The notes beneath the pieces were generated by a model. That model saw nothing but the letters and a program-made list of their open reading frames with translations, did no database searches and was not told the origin of the DNA. Below, piece after piece: positions 1 through 8,724 of a stretch of DNA of 64,000 nucleotides; position 1 is the stretch's first letter; the number at the start of each line of letters is the position of its first letter. The stretch comes from Hyphomonas sp. (GTDB lineage: Bacteria; Pseudomonadota; Alphaproteobacteria; Caulobacterales; Hyphomonadaceae), in NCBI RefSeq assembly GCF_018402285.1, contig NZ_JAGYJH010000005.1, positions 1-64,000 on the forward strand, given 5' to 3'. The translations under genes were made by a program, and so were the position numbers.

Positions 1-549
1 CTAGTGCATTCCCGTTTTTTGTTCGCGCGGTCTAATCTGCATTTTGGCTAAGCCGGTTCCCGTAGGAGAATGACGGTGTTTCAGAGCGGCGCGGGGCGTT
101 CCGTTGTGGCGACTCACTGGTTAGCGCTAGCACGCGTCTGGCTCGTGCGGGACCACTTGACGGTCGCCGGCATGGAACGACAGAGAGCCTTTTCCGGCTG
201 TTAGGGGGCGTGGTCCCCCCGCACCTTGGAGGCAGGCCCGTGCTTGTAGGGGAGTAGACCGACAGAGCCCTAGCGTTTCAAACCGTTCCACTGCCATCAA
301 TGGCGCGTTCTGTCGAATTGCAGCAAGCGATCAAGATGACGAATCTCCGGGCTTCGGCAAGTTGCTGCGTAATGGCCGGGGGAGTACCGGTTCGCCACTT
401 GGACCTCGTCGTCCGCTAAGGGCGAACGACGGTCGTGGACGGGCATCAGACTCGTGCCATTCGCAGTCTCCACATCGGCCGTTCGGGCGATGGAGCAGGG
501 CAGTGCGCTGCTCGGGTTCAACTAAGACCTACGTATCGCATTTGGCCTT
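1..549. other. Gene-poor left edge
   Basis: No reading frame here resembles a protein family I recognise, and the short frames on both strands overlap each other with unnatural composition. There is a GC-rich hairpin-like stretch around 208-225. The stretch leads into a recombinase fragment, so it is probably decayed mobile DNA. Confidence 0.4.
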
Positions 550-564
550 TGAGCTGCCAGGGTT

Positions 565-800
565 GCCGGTAACTCCGGTGAGGCAGATGTTCGGTTTGAG
601 GCGGCGCAGGAACTCGCCCGTGTGAAAGGGTTTCGATATCTGGACGTCGGGACAGTCGCACGCCTGCCTGTTGCGGAAATCGTGGAGCGCGCTGAGGCCG
701 TGGAACTGGTCGGCGGGAAGCCCGATCCCGTTGTTGGGGCGGCTCTACTCGGCACGGCTCAGAAGCCCGCGATCACGGTTGGCCAGATCTCACTTGTCGG
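565..800 (+). pseudogene. Tyrosine recombinase (integrase) N-terminal fragment
   Basis: The frame ending near 800 reads through AGNSGEADVRFEAAQELARV, KGFRYLDVGTVARLPVAEIV and then GKPDP and ALLGTAQKP. This is the kind of segment found between the N-terminus and the SAM-like core-binding domain of phage/ICE-type tyrosine recombinases, where 'AA.LA..RGF.Y' precedes 'ALLG....P.ITV'. There is no start codon of the right kind upstream, and the catalytic domain (R...HxxR...Y) is absent. Homology stops at about 800, where the convergent nucleotidyltransferase-fold gene ends. I read it as a truncated relic of an integrated element. The family call is from memory of the motif pattern only. Confidence 0.5.
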
Positions 801-808
801 TATTCACC

Positions 809-1840
809 TCAGCCGCCGGGGGCGAGCGAGGCGATGCGCTGGCTTGCTGCTTTTGATCGGGTGAGGCTCTGGGTGATCAATTCGCGCCAGCGCGGACCGC
901 GCGACATCGCATCGTGGTAAGCTTCTTCAAGGTCAAGAGGCCGGTCTTCTGCGAGTACGTCAATGAGGAGCTCTGCCTGCAGAAGATCTTTGCGTGCTTT
1001 CAGGCTGTCAGGACCATCTTTGCGGCGGCTGGACACAATGAGCTTGTGGATCGCAAATCGCTCTGGTCGCGGGATCTGGACGAGAATCCCTTCCCGGTAG
1101 ACGCCTGCGGCCGCGACCGGTTCGGCAATGAGGTAATTCATGAAATGCAAGGACCGCGCACTGACGCCCAGCGCGGGAAGGTTCCGGATACCTTCGGCGT
1201 CTTCAAACGAAGGCGTCAGGAACTCCACCATGGTCTGGGTGGTGGACTGGCGCCAACGCCAGACCTTGTTCCTGTCCAGCGTGGTGACAGGTTCGAACTC
1301 AAAGCCGCCGAGTACCTGCTGGAGGGAGGGTTCCACCTTGTCATTTAGCGCAAGCGATAGGCGTTCGAAGCTCGCGATGTCGATGTCATTCGTCATCGCC
1401 AGCTGGTCCATCGACAGCCGCAGGCCCAGTTCCCCCTCATAAAGCCGAAACGCCGCGGTCCCGACAAGTGTGCCTCCAAGGCGGAAGGTCCCTGTCCTTG
1501 CAAGGGCTGCGAGCAGGCTGCCCGTTGCCCCATCAAGGCCGAGGAAGCGCTCGCTCCTGAGCAGCCGCACGATCCGGGCACGCTCCTGGCGCCGGAGGGC
1601 GCGCGCTTCCTTCAGCTTGTTGTGGTTTTCCAGGCGCGAAAGAAGGTCGGGGGTTTCCTCCCCCAGGTATCTTTCGTGGATACGGGTTCCGATCCGGTAT
1701 CGGTCATACCAGTAGGTCTTTCTGTTTATGAGCCGTGAGGCAGGTGCCCCCTGGAGGTCGCTCACAGCGTCGTCCAGCAGGAGGCTGACCAGATCGTGAT
1801 AAGCGGTCTGCGCCGTCTGAGTGTGCCTGCGAAACGCCAC
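809..1840 (-). CDS. GSU2403-type nucleotidyltransferase-fold protein
   Basis: About 343 aa. A long conserved-looking N-terminus (AYHDLVSLLLDDAVSDL, then NRKTYWYDRYRIG) is followed by GGTLVGTAAFRLYEGELGLR and TNDIDIA. This is the Gly-rich helix plus Asp-x-Asp metal-binding pattern of Pol-beta-superfamily nucleotidyltransferase folds in the GSU2403 family. The C-terminus (FAIHKLIVSSRRK... KARKDLLQAELLIDVLAEDRP) is typical of the same family. An ATG lies 22 codons upstream but sits inside the palindromic site, so the GTG at 1840 is preferred. Its role is unknown. Family members resemble the minimal nucleotidyltransferases of toxin-antitoxin and defence loci. The flanking integrase, IS256 and IS6 remnants argue for transfer. 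The paired palindromes just upstream suggest dedicated repression. Confidence 0.7.
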   Translation of the reverse strand: MAFRRHTQTAQTAYHDLVSLLLDDAVSDLQGAPASRLINRKTYWYDRYRIGTRIHERYLGEETPDLLSRLENHNKLKEARALRRQERARIVRLLRSERFLGLDGATGSLLAALARTGTFRLGGTLVGTAAFRLYEGELGLRLSMDQLAMTNDIDIASFERLSLALNDKVEPSLQQVLGGFEFEPVTTLDRNKVWRWRQSTTQTMVEFLTPSFEDAEGIRNLPALGVSARSLHFMNYLIAEPVAAAGVYREGILVQIPRPERFAIHKLIVSSRRKDGPDSLKARKDLLQAELLIDVLAEDRPLDLEEAYHDAMSRGPRWRELITQSLTRSKAASQRIASLAPGG

Positions 1841-1857
1841 TTTCGTTCTCCCATTTC

Positions 1858-1924
1858 TACCACACAATAATATTCTTGTGCGGTAAAGACAAGAAATACC
1901 ACACAAAAAAATTATTGTGTGGTA
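1858..1924. promoter_or_regulatory. Two tandem palindromic operator-like sites
   Basis: Two copies of TACCACACAA-N8-TTGTGTGGTA lie at 1858-1885 and 1897-1924. The second has perfect 10-bp arms; the first has a single mismatch in its right arm (TTGTGCGGTA). Start-to-start spacing is 39 bp, close to four helical turns. They sit immediately upstream of the GTG start at 1840, so a dimeric repressor could bind both and shut the promoter. No regulator gene is adjacent, so the gene product itself or a distant factor would have to bind. Confidence 0.6.
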
Positions 1925-2046
1925 AGATCATTGGGAATGGCCAGCGCTATTCTGCGGACCCGCTCGGATGGGGCCGGATGAGCCTTGCTGTATTTTTCCA
2001 AAGGGGCAAACTCTTGAGTTTGTGCAGTCGGGTCTAACCCGTTTAA

Positions 2047-2512
2047 GACTGTGTCCCAGCAAGTGGTGTAGCTCGTCATTGGTCTGACGGTCTTGGCCAG
2101 GCTGAGCTGATCAGCTGACCTGTGCTGCTGGCAGGCTGATGAGGGGGGGGTATCGCAGACTGGGGCGAGGGTTTCCAGCGTCATGTGGTGTGCTCTCTGT
2201 ACGGCCCATTCCTCCGTCTGTTCCATGAAGATCGCTCCTACCATTCTGCGGATGGCGTTTTCATTGGGGAAGATGCCGACGACATCGGTGCGCCGCTTGA
2301 TCTCGCCGTAGAGGCGCTCGACGGGGATCGTGCTGTGCAGCTTCGTACGATGCTGCTGAGGGAACGTCATGTAGGCGAGGACGTCCTCTTCTCCCTCGTC
2401 CATCAGCGCGGCGAGCTTGGGTAGTGTCGGCCGCGTCTGATCGGCGCCATGGCGCCACTGGGTCTTTGCAGAGGCATAGTCGTTCCGGGCGAAGGCTGTG
2501 GCGATGTTGTTG
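2047..2512 (-). pseudogene. IS256-family transposase C-terminal remnant with one terminal end
   Basis: Reading leftwards from 2512, the frame gives AKTQWRHGADQTRPTLPKLA, VLAYMTFPQQHRTKLHST, RLYGEIKRRTDVVGIFPNE, and EWAVQRAHHMTLETLAP. This is the C-terminal third of an IS256-family transposase, downstream of the first two catalytic Asp. The native stop has been lost, so the frame runs through the element end (2047-2071, GACTGTGTCCCAGCAAGTGG and on) to 1912. The upstream two thirds are missing. The break near 2512-2562 abuts the IS6-type pseudogene, suggesting that element or a deletion removed the rest. Confidence 0.75.
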
Positions 2513-2561
2513 TCGGGGCAACCGGGGTTGAAGGGTGATTTCGACGGCGTAGCCTCTAGGA

Positions 2562-3335
2562 ATAACCAAATCGCCGTTTCGTTACTTCGAGACCTCGCCA
2601 GAGATCATCCATCTTAGCGTGCTGATATAGGTCCGATTCCCGCTCTCACTTCGCAATGTCGAAGACCTGCTGCATTAACGCGGCATCGACGTCTGCCATG
2701 AAAGTGTGAGGCTTTGGGTAGGCCGTTTCGGAACTTACTTCGCGAACAAGATCCGTAAGCGGAGATCTAAGGCCATGCGCCGAGTAAACTAATGGCGCTG
2801 GCACCTCGACGAAGTGTTCGTGAAAATCCGGGGCGACACGCATTATCTGTGGCGAGCTGTCGATCACGAAGGAGAGGTTCTGGAAGCTTACGTCACAAAG
2901 AGGCGCGACAAGGCCGCTGCTTTGAAATTCCCAAGAAAAGCAATGAAGCGATACGGCAAACCGGAAGTTTTGGCGACAGACAAGTGTCCGTCCTATCATG
3001 CGGCGATGAAGACAATCGGCAACGAGAAGCGCCAGGAGACGGGCCGGCAGTTGAATAATCGTGCCGAGAATTCGCACCTACCGCTGCGACGACGGGAGCA
3101 GGCGATGTCGCGCTTCAGGCGAATGCGAAGTCTCCAGAAGTTCGCATCCACCCATTCTTCAGTATACAATAATTTTAATCTCGAAAGGCACCTTTACTCT
3201 CGTGCAAAATTCAAAGCCAGACGAGACGCCGCGCTTCGCAAATGGCGGGAACTTCTTGGCGCAATGCACCCGCTTGTACGCGAACAACAGAGCTTGGTTC
3301 GCATTAGCCTGACAGCACCCAACGCAGGGTACTAG
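2562..3335 (+). pseudogene. IS6-family transposase with three in-frame stops
   Basis: One uninterrupted frame from about 2562 to 3335 encodes an almost full-length IS6-family (IS26-like) transposase. It reads KSPFRYFETSPEIIHLSVL, then VRFPLSLRNVEDLL, RGIDVCHESVRLWVGRFG, WHLDEVFVKIRGDTHYLWRA, VLATDKCPSYHAAM and NNRAENSHLPLRRREQ. The catalytic D (WHLDE), D (ATDK) and E (RAEN) are all present. The frame is broken only by point stops: TAG after SVLI, TAA after DLLH and TAA just before WRWHLDE. The ATG is also apparently lost (ATA). No indels are seen, so this is a young nonsense-only relic. I could not identify clear terminal repeats. Confidence 0.8.
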
Positions 3336-3698
3336 GCTGGTTGGGAAGCGATGGCGTCCTTAAGCAGAGCAATGTGTTTGGCCCAGGATTATGATGCAGG
3401 AATCTTGCTGGCCGGCCCAAAAGGGCCAGCCATGCCGGAACGAACGCTGAATTCTTACATCTCGTTGTGCGCTCATCGCTGCCGCTCAGATGCGGGTGTA
3501 TTCCGGCTTGGTCGCCGAAAGCAGACACAGTCTCCAGGCTTAAAGCAGCGCTCCTCTCTCAATTTCCAGTAATCTTTGGACCCAAGATGTCGGTGCGGGT
3601 CAGGCGCCGGTGCAAGTTATTGCGACCTGGGAGCCGATTGCCATCGAATTTGGACTGTACCATATCTAGCAGTACATCCGGCATATGGAGGCCCACGA
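3336..3698. other. Intergenic stretch with a partial copy of the dispersed repeat
   Basis: No convincing gene. Positions 3349-3435 (GCGATGGCGT... TTGCTGGCCGGCC... GGGCCAGCC) resemble 17471-17555 upstream of the best-preserved dispersed repeat copy, so this is probably a decayed relative. The ribosome-binding site GGAGG for the next gene lies at about 3687-3691. Confidence 0.4.
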
Positions 3699-4706
3699 AT
3701 GCCGCAAAAATCTTGCTTTGTGATCAGCCCAATCGGCGAGTCTAAATCTACAATCCGAGAGCATGCAGACGACCTATTTGACTATATAATCAAACCGGCA
3801 TGCGAAGCGGCTGACTTTGCTCCTAAACGAGCCGACCATGACACTCGATCCGGCATCATTACAGAGCAGATGTATGATTGCATTCTCGGCGACGACTTGT
3901 TGATTGCCGTACTTACGTTTCATAATCCTAATGTATTCTACGAAGTTGCGATCGCTGAGGCTGCTGCAAGACCAATAATACTCTTGATTGAAGAGGGAAC
4001 TTCCATTCCTTTCGATATCAAGGACCGGCGAGTTTTGACCTATGACTTAAAACCTCGCAGTGTCATGGACGGCCTGCACCAGAAACGTCTTACTCAAGCA
4101 ATCAATGATTTGCAGCTTCAGATTTCGAACTCCGAACAACGCGTTCCCTTTCGGCCAAACATTTCCCCTCTGGGAGCTGCGCGCACGACCTCGCGAGTCC
4201 TCCGGCGAACCAACGAACTCGATCCTCGCGAACGAGCCAGGCTTGTTTCGGAAGCAAAGGAGTTTCTAAAATTTCGAGGAATAGCCTTCTTCCAAGTGCC
4301 GATGAAGGACGAGTTTCTTTACGCTGTGAAAGACGCTGTAGACCGCGGAGTAAAGATCCAAGTTCTTTTGATGGATCCTGAAAATGCCGTACTCGAACAT
4401 CAGCTTCGCGATTACTCATCTAAGTATTTTGAATCCATCAAGAATGAAGTGATGTCGGGCATCGAAATGTGGTCAAGCGTACTCGGTGGTCATGGCGAAA
4501 TCCGAGTTCAGTCAAAAGGCTTCATGACAGGGCTCGCACAGATCAATGAAAATGAGGCACTTCTGACTCATTATTCGATTTCTAGCCCCACCGCAGACAG
4601 CCCATGCATGACCGTTCTCGCAAGCGATCCGCACTTCGAAAATGAGCGCCTGGAGTTTGATTTTGTATGGAGTAGCCTGTCAAGATCGGCTGCAGATGTC
4701 CTCTAG
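3699..4706 (+). CDS. NDT/TIR-like N-terminal domain fused to PLD-like C-terminal domain; putative conflict effector
   Basis: 335 aa from the ATG at 3699, preceded by GGAGG at good spacing. Residues 1-130 form a Rossmann-like domain: SCFVISPIGES (5-15), REHADDLFDYIIKPA (20-34), then DLLIAVLTFHNPNVFYEVAI (66-85) and ARPIILLIEEG. The Glu in FYEVAI (about residue 82) lies where nucleoside 2-deoxyribosyltransferases carry the nucleophile. Residues about 190-335 (RGVKIQVLLMDPE..., HYSISSPTAD, LEFDFVWSSL) resemble the PLD-like, catalytically weak domain of DUF5919-type sensor/effector proteins. Codon use is clearly AT-richer than the neighbours, implying recent acquisition. A nucleotide-cleaving or nucleotide-sensing defence role is inferred from context; activity is unknown. 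Confidence 0.6.
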   Translation: MPQKSCFVISPIGESKSTIREHADDLFDYIIKPACEAADFAPKRADHDTRSGIITEQMYDCILGDDLLIAVLTFHNPNVFYEVAIAEAAARPIILLIEEGTSIPFDIKDRRVLTYDLKPRSVMDGLHQKRLTQAINDLQLQISNSEQRVPFRPNISPLGAARTTSRVLRRTNELDPRERARLVSEAKEFLKFRGIAFFQVPMKDEFLYAVKDAVDRGVKIQVLLMDPENAVLEHQLRDYSSKYFESIKNEVMSGIEMWSSVLGGHGEIRVQSKGFMTGLAQINENEALLTHYSISSPTADSPCMTVLASDPHFENERLEFDFVWSSLSRSAADVL

Positions 4707-4976
4707 CCGCGCCCCTCCGTTCTCCGCGCAATCTTGAGTAACTCAAATCTTCCCAAAGCCACTTCATTCGTGTAAAGAACTATTAGAGTTTTTTGTTTTA
4801 ATCGTAACTTGCGCCCGTCATGAAACCAAATGAGAGCCTAAAGCTTTGCGGGCGGCAACAAGCTGGAAAGATGCCGACTTGAATTTATTTTTTTCCGGTC
4901 GATCTCGACGGCCCCGGATGAACGATATACGATCGCGGCAGGCGGTCGCAGCAATACTGTCAGCCGAAGGGCTGCG

Positions 4977-7856
4977 CTAACCCAGATTTGACATCGAGCC
5001 TGATCCTGGCAGGCCTTCCGGGCATTTGTTGGCCGGGTGGTCAAATATGTCATCTGGGAGGAAACAGCGGCAAGGCGAGACGAAATCGCTGTTGGGGTCA
5101 CTCGGGTCGAGGCGCGGCTCAGCTTGAAGGACGGTAAAGTTGCTCAGATCCGCCCGCGTAAACCAAAGCGGGGCGTTGGCGAGGTGCAGTTGCTCACAGG
5201 CCATTCGGACCTGATCTTTCCGATTGGGGGCTACAGTGATTGGCGGACGTTCCCAGAGCCGTACACTAAAACTTGTGGCGGTGATGAGGCGACCGTCGCC
5301 GGTCGGCGCAACGGAATTGACACCGATTGTATGGCCTGTGAATGCGCGTATCTTTTCACCGGTCTCCAAGTCCCAAAGGTGTGCCGTGCCGTCATCAGAG
5401 CCTGTGACGAGGCGACCGTCGCCGGTAAGCGCCACGGACCAGACAGGGCCGTTATGGTCAGTAAAGGCGCGGATCTCACCACTGCTTTCTGCACCGCTAT
5501 CCAAGCTCCAGAGGCGCGCTGAGCCGTCTTCGGAGCCTGTGACGAGGCGGCCGTCGCCGGTCAGCGCCAATGAAGTGACATCGCTTCTATGGCCGGAAAA
5601 GGTGCGGATCTTTGCGCCGGTCTCAAGGTCCCAGAGCCGCGCCGAGTAGTCACGACTCCATGGATCCCCATGTCCGGTAACGAGGCGGCCGTCGCCCGTC
5701 ACTGCCAAGGAGTTGACCCAGCCATGACTTCCTGTGAAGGCGCGGATTTTCTTGCCGGTCTCCAGGTCCCAAAGTTGGGCGTTACCGTCGTCGGAGCCCG
5801 TGACGAGGCGATCGTCGCCGGCTAGCGCTACGGCAGTGACTCGGCCCTCATGCCCCGTGATGGCGCGGATCTCTTTGCCGGTCTCCAGGTCCCAGAGCCG
5901 CGCCGAACTGTCCCAGGACCCTGTGATGAGGCGGCCATCACCGGTTAACGCCAAGGAGGTGACATCGTCATTGTGTCCAGTGAAGGCGCGGATTTCTTTG
6001 CCAGTCTCAAATTCCCAGAGCCGCGCCGTATTGTCATCCGAGCTTGTGACAACGCGGCCATCGCCGGTCAGCGCCACGGATGTGAAGCCACCGGTCGGGC
6101 CGTTGAAGGAGAAGCTTTTTCGAAGGCCTGTTGCCAGATCCCAGAGTCGCGCCGTGCTGTCATCCGAGCCGGTGACGAGGCGGCCGTCGCCAGTCAATGT
6201 TAGCGAAGTGACATCGCCGTTATGGCCAATAAATGAGCGGATCTGTTCGCCAGTCTGCATGTCCCAGAGCAACGCTTTATCGTCATCCGAGCTGGTGACG
6301 AGGCGACCGTCTCCGGTAAGCGCCACTGAAGTGACCCGGTCGGTATGACCGGTGAAGGCGCGTATCTCTTTTCCGGTCTCGAGGTCCCAAAGGCGCGCCG
6401 TGCGGTCTGCAGAGCCCGTGACGAGGTAACCGTCGCCAGTCAGCGCAACGGACCAAACAATGCCGTCATGACCAGCGAAGGTGCGGATTTCTTCGCCCGT
6501 CTCCAGGTTCCAGAGCCGCGCCGTTCCATCCCAGGAGCCGGTAACGAGGCGGCCCTCGCCGGTTAGCGCAACAGAAGTGACCCGGTCGGTATGACCGGTG
6601 AAGGCGCGCATCTCTTCGCCGGTCTCCAAGTCCCAAAGCCGCGCTGTCCTATCATCCGAGGCTGTGACGAGGCGAGCGTCGCCGGTCAGCGCCACGGAAG
6701 AGACAAAGCTGTTGTGGCCTCTGAAAGCGCGGATCTCTTCGCCAGTCTCTAAGTCCCAGAGCCGCGCCATGCGGTCTCTGGAACCGGTGACGAGGCGCCC
6801 ATCGCCGGTCAGCGCCGTGGACAAAATAGGGCCCCCATGGCCTTTGAAGGCGCGGATCTTCTTGCCGGTCTCTAAATCCCAAAGCCAGGCTGTACTGTCC
6901 ATTGAGCCGGTGATAAGGCGGCCATCGCCGGTTAGGGATACAGAAGTCACCTCGCGGGCATGGCCTGCGAACAGTCGGTGCATACTATTGTTACTAACTG
7001 CCGCCTCTAAGCGCGCACGCGCTAACTCATACCCGTCCTTTCCGTCGAACTGATGTCGAAGCGCGTTACGGCTGGCTGTCGGATCGGCCTGCAGCGCCAT
7101 CAGGATTGAAGTGGTGTGATCGCCGCTCTCGCTGACGAAGATGCCCTTGGCTTCGCGCGCAATGAAATTGGAAGACTGGCGTTCGGCATCGGCAAAGCGT
7201 TCATTGGCCAACGCAGCCTGTGTGCGAGCATCCTCTTGATACTCCAGCGCCAACCAACCCGCCAAAAGCGCCGCCGCCGTTAGCATTAGACCTGAACCGA
7301 CCAACCCGGCACCCAGTGCCATCTGGCGTCTTAGTCGTCGTCGTTGGCGTTGCCATAACGCATCAAAAGGCACGTTTGTTATGCCAGCGGCTATGCGAGT
7401 GAGCGCGCTGGCGCGGCCATCTAAAACGAGACTTGCGGCGAGCGGCTCAGTTTCCCGGAAGGCGGGCGGGAAGCACTCAGTGACATCGTCACCTGAGTTG
7501 GGTTTCCCCGCAACGACAAGTGCCAACACCTTATCAGCACGGCCCGTTTCACGGAAATGGCGGATCTCTCTGTCCACCCAGACCGATTGGGCAGCGTTTG
7601 GTGAGCAAAGCACGATTAGGTATTCACTCGCGGCAATCTTTGCCTGTAACGCAGGCCACATTTGAGGTGCGGCGGTGAGGTCGGTCTTGTCGCGGAAGAT
7701 CCGGCCCAGTCTGCGACTGTTCTTACCAGGTAATGCAATCGCCTTTGGCAGACGAAAGCTCTCCAGCCAGGTCTGTACTTTCCCTGCCTCGGCAGCATCC
7801 CTCTGCGAATAGGAGATGAATGCCTTGTAGCGCTCTTCTGCCTCGTGTTTGGCCAT
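4977..7856 (-). CDS. TIR domain - transmembrane - 14x WD40 protein
   Basis: 959 aa. Residues 9-160 are a bacterial TIR domain: KAFISYSQRD (11-20), FRDKTDL, and SPNAAQSVWVDREI with E97 at the position of the TIR NADase catalytic Glu. A hydrophobic segment at about 180-205 (AGLVGSGLMLTAAALLAGWL) should anchor it in the inner membrane, with TIR cytoplasmic. Residues 298-874 hold 14 WD40 units, consistent with two seven-bladed propellers. A Cys-containing 85-residue tail follows (CRCFLPDDIFDHPANKC). TIR-WD40 proteins are known from predicted conflict systems in which the propeller senses a ligand and TIR consumes NAD+; that role here is inference. The product is monocistronic as far as I can see. 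A TIR relic and a patatin gene lie upstream on the same strand. Confidence 0.85.
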   Translation of the reverse strand: MAKHEAEERYKAFISYSQRDAAEAGKVQTWLESFRLPKAIALPGKNSRRLGRIFRDKTDLTAAPQMWPALQAKIAASEYLIVLCSPNAAQSVWVDREIRHFRETGRADKVLALVVAGKPNSGDDVTECFPPAFRETEPLAASLVLDGRASALTRIAAGITNVPFDALWQRQRRRLRRQMALGAGLVGSGLMLTAAALLAGWLALEYQEDARTQAALANERFADAERQSSNFIAREAKGIFVSESGDHTTSILMALQADPTASRNALRHQFDGKDGYELARARLEAAVSNNSMHRLFAGHAREVTSVSLTGDGRLITGSMDSTAWLWDLETGKKIRAFKGHGGPILSTALTGDGRLVTGSRDRMARLWDLETGEEIRAFRGHNSFVSSVALTGDARLVTASDDRTARLWDLETGEEMRAFTGHTDRVTSVALTGEGRLVTGSWDGTARLWNLETGEEIRTFAGHDGIVWSVALTGDGYLVTGSADRTARLWDLETGKEIRAFTGHTDRVTSVALTGDGRLVTSSDDDKALLWDMQTGEQIRSFIGHNGDVTSLTLTGDGRLVTGSDDSTARLWDLATGLRKSFSFNGPTGGFTSVALTGDGRVVTSSDDNTARLWEFETGKEIRAFTGHNDDVTSLALTGDGRLITGSWDSSARLWDLETGKEIRAITGHEGRVTAVALAGDDRLVTGSDDGNAQLWDLETGKKIRAFTGSHGWVNSLAVTGDGRLVTGHGDPWSRDYSARLWDLETGAKIRTFSGHRSDVTSLALTGDGRLVTGSEDGSARLWSLDSGAESSGEIRAFTDHNGPVWSVALTGDGRLVTGSDDGTAHLWDLETGEKIRAFTGHTIGVNSVAPTGDGRLITATSFSVRLWERPPITVAPNRKDQVRMACEQLHLANAPLWFTRADLSNFTVLQAEPRLDPSDPNSDFVSPCRCFLPDDIFDHPANKCPEGLPGSGSMSNLG
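5235..6965 (-). repeat. 14 tandem WD40-coding repeats of about 123 bp
   Basis: Each unit encodes GH..xVTSVALTGDGRLVTG followed by S.D.TARLWDLETG.EIRAF. Most units differ at only a few residues. One unit (number 11) carries an insertion, and another (number 12) has SLDSGAESSGEIRAF. The near identity points to recent unit duplication or ongoing gene conversion rather than an ancient propeller. Confidence 0.85.
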
Positions 7857-8724
7857 GCTCGCGTCCCCAGGCAGTCACCTGAGGGATCGTATTTCGAGCC
7901 TCGGTATTCGGCAATCTTCCATTTGGGTCAACTGGCTCGAATGGTGTCGGTTGCCGTTGTCGCGGGCGGAGTGGGCAGCGCAGAATGGGGCTGGTGAGGG
8001 CTGTCCAGGTCCAACGGCAGAAGAGGGAAACAAGGGTTCCGGCAGGGGCAGATTCCGGGAACAGATTAGATCTCCTGGTATCGCCGCTTTTGGACGGTTC
8101 CGATCTCGCCCATTCGAGCAACTATCAAGGCAAGGGGCGATGACTGTATCAGTCTACCCTCGCTAACTGAAGCTTCGTGAGCGATCTGATCTTTCGAAGA
8201 AAGGCCCGCCGCCGTCCCGGTCCACATGCCCGGCAAGATGGCGGCGGGGTATGGACGGCGCCGATTTCTATCTGCGCCCACTCATCATCCATCTTCCTAG
8301 ACGCAGTCCGGGCACTTCCGTCTGTCCTTGGACTTGAGGCGGCTCTGGCCCATTCTGGAGCATGCTGGCCACATGGAGCCCGATATTGTTGTTGCGGTTC
8401 GATGTGTCTTCGGCCTGCCCATCCAACCGATGGCGGGCGGGCCTCATCTGTTGCGGTTGGCCGAGCGGAGGAGCATCGGACTGTCGTTCCAGGAATATGA
8501 CCATGATCAATGAAGAGGTCGGTGATCCCAGCGGCCTGCAGCCAGGCTTCGAGATGGCTTGCAAGGGCGTCATCCCGGCTGGAATGAGACCCAAAGATCG
8601 CTGCCAAGGCGGGCGCGCCCCCCCTTCGTTCCGGATGGAGCAAAGTCAAACAGAAGATGCAGGGCCCGGCACCTTGCGGCATCAGGGGGTCATAATCGCG
8701 CCCTTTGCGAGGAGGGGTGCAGGA
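7857..8724. other. Degenerate intergenic stretch
   Basis: No intact gene across about 870 bp. Only the TIR relic at 8488-8604 can be identified. The rest of the minus strand downstream of that relic gives a protein-like but unrecognisable composition in shifting frames, consistent with a decayed gene. Confidence 0.5.
8488..8604 (-). pseudogene. TIR domain N-terminal relic
   Basis: The minus-strand frame gives AAIFGSHSSRDDALASHLEA, then WLQAAGITDLFIDHGHIPG. This is the opening beta-A/alpha-A/beta-B of a TIR domain (compare 'IFLSHSSRDD... FLDxx.GI.AG'). Homology ends abruptly at HIPGT; the catalytic SxxWxxxE region cannot be found in any frame downstream. No start codon with a ribosome-binding site precedes it. 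It is therefore a third TIR locus in the island, now dead. Confidence 0.6.

Noticed and set aside
5734..6348. 204-aa plus-strand frame with regular repeats
   Set aside because: Antisense of the WD40 repeats; its periodicity is inherited from them.
5235..6965. Possible CRISPR-like array from regularly spaced repeats
   Set aside because: The periodic 123-bp units code for WD40 blades; no short repeat/unique spacer structure.
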